Shown one piece after another: positions 59,789-64,000 of a stretch of 64,000 nucleotides of DNA. The notes beneath the pieces were generated by a model. The model was not told the DNA's origin. It was given only the letters and a program-made list of their open reading frames with translations, and did not search any database. Origin of the DNA: Guyanagaster necrorhizus (Eukaryota > Basidiomycota > Agaricomycetes > Agaricales > Physalacriaceae); the NCBI RefSeq assembly GCF_019112545.1, contig NW_025064910.1:62001-126000 (forward strand). Direction: 5' to 3'. Every line of letters starts with the position of its first letter. The stretch's first letter is position 1. Both the position numbers and the translations under genes were made by a program.

Positions 59789-60802
59789 CAATGGTCTCTC
59801 CCTAAATCCTTATGGAAGCGTGCTTAATTTAATGTTCGCTGTTTAAGCCCTTGCAATAAAGATGATTATCTGTCAACTGCTGATCGGTTGCGATGAGTCT
59901 GATGAGACCCAACCAAGGTGTCGAAGCATCACACAATTGCTTACATTTCGCATTTCCAAGACTTCGTGCTTGTTTTTCTCTCGAGTACGTGCACCGAAAC
60001 GGGCCCTGGGCAGACCGGAAATGTCGCCGCTGTGGAAGAATGGTACGAGTGAGGACCCAAGAAGAAGGTGAGCGCAATTCTAACCGTCCACCGGTACACC
60101 CTGACAATGCTATGACAAGGACATCCCTTTCCCTCTCCGCCGAACTTATGGAAACAGCTATGATCCAGTGACAACTCGACTACGTCATTGACGTTTCTCC
60201 GTAACCTTGTACTACCTACATGTTCCGCTGATGTGGAAAACTGAGGAAAAACTTTCAATGGGTCCACGCTATACTACCGAGTTACGTTTAATAGGTGACA
60301 AGAATTACAATCCCAATTGCATTTATATTTCTAGTTCCACAAACTGGTCATTTCCCAGCCAAGTAAGCACCATTCCATTCGTCAACCGACTTAAAGCCCG
60401 AAATCTGAAACTCCCTTGTCGTCAGGCCCAAGCCGCCACTATTTTGCTTATGGAGTGAACACCTATTGATTTAGATGTCAAATGGTCCAGCTCTCCAATC
60501 TTCGCTATGGCCCCTTACTTCAGAAAAGCCTCGGAAAGTATTGGGGTTCCAAAGGTCAGTAGTAATGCCAAGCTCTACAGGACTTGTTAACATACCTGAC
60601 CGCCCATTCATGGCGGCAGCGGAACGGCGGGCTAGCCTCGCCGTCTCTCGACTCCATGATCCGAGGACAACAGATGCATATGGCTGAAGGCAGTGTATAC
60701 GGCATTATCAGCCGGTTTAAAAAGCGGGCGAGTCTTTCATTCGTTTCTTTGTCAGTTTTTGCAACCTCTCAACTGTCATTTATGTTCTTTCTCGCCTCTA
60801 CC
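59789..60802. other. Spacer between tandem copies
   Basis: No gene recognised. A TTTAAAAAG element lies near 60716-60724, about 80 bases before the second copy. Confidence 0.4.
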
Positions 60803-61606
60803 ATGAAGTTGGTAGCTTTGCTTGGGCTCCTCGCAGCTTCAGTGGCATCCGCCGTGGTCATACATCCTGAGTTCGACACGCGTGCAGATCTTCCTTCACC
60901 CGAATGTGTCGCAGCTATCAAGAACATTGGATTATACCACAGCACCTATGATGCCTCTTGCGCACAGCTGGTGAGCTCTCTTTTCATATTTGAGTTTGCG
61001 CGGCGTGCACTTAGATATCCCGCCTACTAGGTCTATAACTGCCTCGCGAATTTGAATGGCACTAAAGACCTGTGGAGCACAACTAGTTGTGTTACTGGTG
61101 CAACCTGTCAAGGTGTAAGTATTAATGCCTCAATCTCTAAAGTCAAATCAAGATATTCACGTTCACGTAGACCAATTCACTTGTGAGATTGGCACAATGT
61201 TACGATTCCAACATTGGTAATGCAAGTGATATATCCCATCTGAGTTACAACGTGAGTGGGCCCGCCTTGTGATTCGCTCGGTGTTACACTGTATTCTTAC
61301 GGATGGCTATCAGATATTTGCAGATATCGTTGGTGATTGCGCTTGGCAAGAGGGAGGGTGTCCCATCACCTTCCAGAATTATATTGACTGGTTCTATGGA
61401 GCTCTGACGGCCATCAACTCCACCGTCTGGCCTAGGTGTGTACATGTCTTCTGCGGTAAATTTCATTTCAGTTGACTTTCCAATGTAGCGACGTTGAGAC
61501 CGTGAGGACCAACTGGTGGAATTACATCCTTGACTGGACGTTGACTGGGGATACTCTCCCATACACCAACTTCGATGATTGGCTCCACTATTCTAACACT
61601 TCGTAA
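60803..61606 (+). CDS. Small secreted protein, copy 2 of tandem pair
   Basis: Signal peptide MKLVALLGLLAASVASA, then LPSPECVAAIKNIGLYHSTY, VYNCLANLNGTKDLWSTTSC, IFADIVGDCAWQEGGCPITF, QNYIDWFYGALTAINSTVWP and the tail LPYTNFDDWLHYSNTS. Five exons: 60803-60970, 61031-61114, 61171-61251, 61314-61435, 61489-61606. Exons 1, 3 and 4 have exactly the lengths of copy 1 (168, 81, 122); exon 2 is four codons shorter. Exons are conserved while introns differ, which fits selection on the protein. Confidence 0.87.
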
Positions 61607-62587
61607 TGCTTTCTTCTGCCGTGCTGAACACTGTCGATGCACCACAGATATCACTGGCACATCCTGGACTCGTCTCATTCGTTTTACTTACTCTTTACGC
61701 AAACTACTCGATACCCCAGCATTGCACTTCATCAGAAAACAATTCCCTAACGTTCCACCGTTCCTTTGGGAACTCGTGACTACACCAGCAGTCGTCAAGC
61801 TACCAACCGTATGACGGAATATAAATTTGAGCTGAAACCTAACGTCGGTGTCCATATTTTAGCCAAGCTCGCAACTCAATGCTTAATGATTGTAGTGCAC
61901 CAACTCACATCTGGACCCTTGTGTGCCCTCTCAGGCAATTGTAATTCATAACTTGGTATCATGTCGGCAAGGGATTTTGGTATATGTATCTTCGGCTGTA
62001 TGAAGCCTACGACAAGTCAAATTATAGTCGTTTGTTAAAGCTAATGCTCCCATTACCACGAGATTCTATCATGATGTGTATCCATCTCAGTGTCTTCAAT
62101 GATATTCGCTACTGACAACAGGTCGGGGAACGCTCCGGATTTCGCGCTCGTGCGAGTCATACCAAAAGGCGGGTGTTTATGACGCTACTGAGGTAGAACC
62201 ACAACGAAGCGTCTAGAAAAGATCGGAGACTGTAGCGAGAAGATCAACGCGACCGAAATACAGAGCAGGGCAAATTGTGTCACGGCTCCAGCTTGTGGAG
62301 GAGTAGATTATTGGCTGGCGCAGATGCTCAACGTCCTTTTCGTGCATAGACGAACACCTGTGGATTCCCTCTCGATGCATCAACCCGAAAATCTCAAATA
62401 GTAACGATGGTTTTCCCATCCTGGCCTATAACGTTTGTCGTCGAATCTATCTATGTCCGCTCTTTACTCCACAATGATACCGGCGGTCCGTGTCGGCAGT
62501 AATTTCGATTTTCGAAATGGGCGTTGTAATGGCAGAACTTATCCTCACTTCTTCGGTGGAAACTGATACTATATTCAGTATATCATA
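61607..62587. other. Intergenic, no gene recognised
   Basis: Only short open stretches. It includes the 3' flank of the secreted-protein copy and of the convergent ABC1 kinase gene. Confidence 0.5.
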
Positions 62588-64000
62588 TTAACCCTGAAAC
62601 ACGCCTACTTTGACGTCCATCCCCAGACTGCCTTTCGCAAAGACTTGCATCGACTTCTCAATCTCGTCTTCAAAGTTGGAAGAATATCGACCAAGCTTTA
62701 GCCAGAACCACTGTCGGAATCGAATGGCCCAGAAGAGGACGTCCAAGGAAAACATGATACTTCGGAAAGCAACATAGCTCCAGTATTCCTTTATGCGTTG
62801 CCTTAAGGGAAGATCGCGAGTATACGTCAATGACCGTGAAGCCCAGTACCCAGTGATTTTGACACGATTAACGGGAGCGCCCATAGATTGATTGTTGCCT
62901 TGCACAATACTGCAATCCCTCCGTCAGTGCAGTTCAGTCATCGAAATCACAACAACCTACCGCATATTGCGCATCAAGAAAATCAACGCTTTGGGCAGCC
63001 TATCGGTATCGATCAAAAATTCCTTCAACTTCGCTTTCATCCTCACGCTCTGCTCATACTGGCTCATCCTACTAATCTCCTCGATCTCGCGCGCGAATTT
63101 CTCCTTGTCCACCTTCTTGAGTCTGACAGGTCTCATGAGAGTCGCACTGGCAAACAAGTCAGGTAGACCGACGCCCCAACTCCTTGCAGTTTGCTCCACA
63201 GCTTTATAGTCCGAGAGTAACAGCGACTTCCAGAGACCAGCCCACTGTTTTCTGAACTCGTCGCCGACAGTCACATAAAGTCCGTGGTCAAGTAAAACCA
63301 ATTGGGGTGTATCTGGTTTGACAGGATTTTGTCGTATGAGAATATTTCCCGGGTGTGGATCGCAATGTATTACACCGAAGCTGAACATCTGCGCGCTGAA
63401 GAGCTCGATCATTGTCTGCATGATAGCCTTAACACCACCTCGGAGTGGTTTAGGAGGAAGAGGCGAGTCCGAATGCATCTCCGTGGGTGAGACGGCTAAA
63501 GGTATCTTATACGCTCCCACTCTCGACGGTTTCTCGCCCATCAGGTCGAACACGCCTTGCCGATCACTGAACCGGACACCGTCAATCCATTCCGCTGTCA
63601 TAACCTTCTTCGTGGTGAGATCATCGAAGACTTTTGGTATGTACACTTTGTCGGACAGTCGAGGTTCGGAAGCAATCAACGCGGCTGCTCGTTTGGCGTT
63701 ATGGGCTTCCCGAATAAAGTCCAGCTCCTGGCGTAGATGGTCCGCGACAAAGTCTGAGGACAATATCAGTCGAGACGTTTTGATGCATGCGCTGAAGACC
63801 TTCACCGACAACAAAATAGACGGGTAGATCGAATGCCCAATTTTCAAATATCCACATGACCATCCGATATGCGCCGAGATCCCACTCTGTTTGTATCGAA
63901 ACGGCGGGTTTCTGCACCTTGACAGCGACCCAGCGCTCCTGCGTATCCCCTTGCACAGGCCACAGCTTTGCTTTATGCACTTGGGCGATACTAGCACTAG
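62588..64000 (-). CDS. ABC1/UbiB (ADCK1/Mcp2-like) atypical kinase, 5' end outside window
   Basis: Mitochondrial atypical kinase-like family linked to coenzyme Q and lipid homeostasis. The window holds the ATP-binding and later part: ASIAQVHKAKLWP with AVKVQKP, then DFVADHLRQELDFIREAHNA, VMTAEWIDGVRFSD, SFGVIHCDPHPGNILI (catalytic loop) and LLDHGLY (metal-binding Asp). A C-terminal hydrophobic region (LDVLFWAIRFRQWFWLKLG) ends before the stop at 62588-62590. Exons: 64000-63806, 63753-62961, 62909-62588. ADCK1/Mcp2 is favoured over Coq8 by the long C-terminal part, but this is inference. Confidence 0.85.

Overview
The window comes from a filamentous basidiomycete, very probably an Agaricomycete. 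Coding exons are split by many 40-60 base GT-AG introns. The gene content fits: a class I hydrophobin, a DUF6533-type seven-helix protein, small secreted proteins, an LPMO-like protein, and chromodomain Ty3 and Ty1/copia retrotransposons.

Left half (1 to about 31.5 kb) is a nested LTR-retrotransposon block. A very old plus-strand Ty3 pol (23394-27314) was entered by minus-strand Ty3 element E2 (5' LTR 22990-23393). E2 was entered by minus-strand element E1 (5' LTR 12187-12647) and by plus-strand Ty3-2 (12968-21656, target duplication GTTAT). E1 was entered by plus-strand Ty3-1 (1389-9791, duplication CTATA) and by a solo LTR (10866-11330, duplication CTGTC). A deleted copia element (27778-31517, duplication TTACT) ends the block. 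CpG content falls with inferred age, and most stops in the younger copies are explained by C-to-T or G-to-A changes. The most unusual feature is a second reading frame, ORF A. It begins 187 bases upstream of the gag ATG in both Ty3-1 and Ty3-2, encodes an N-terminal membrane segment, and overlaps gag in another frame for over 1 kb.

Right half (31.6-64 kb) is ordinary host sequence, richer in CpG. On the minus strand lies a roughly 2,700-residue sacsin-like protein with two HSP90-type ATPase blocks and a C-terminal BTB domain. It is divergently paired with a DnaJ-X co-chaperone gene, the domain type that is fused inside vertebrate sacsin. An LPMO-like secreted protein follows. Two inverted, related gene fragments flank this block. 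Then come a degenerate protein kinase, a hydrophobin, an ASXH/DEUBAD-type protein, mitochondrial ribosomal protein mS33, a DUF6533 membrane protein, uracil phosphoribosyltransferase, a UCHL5-type deubiquitinase, two tandem small secreted proteins and the 3' part of an ABC1/ADCK kinase. Exon ends were placed by eye from splice consensus and frame continuity. No tRNA, rRNA or CRISPR array was seen.
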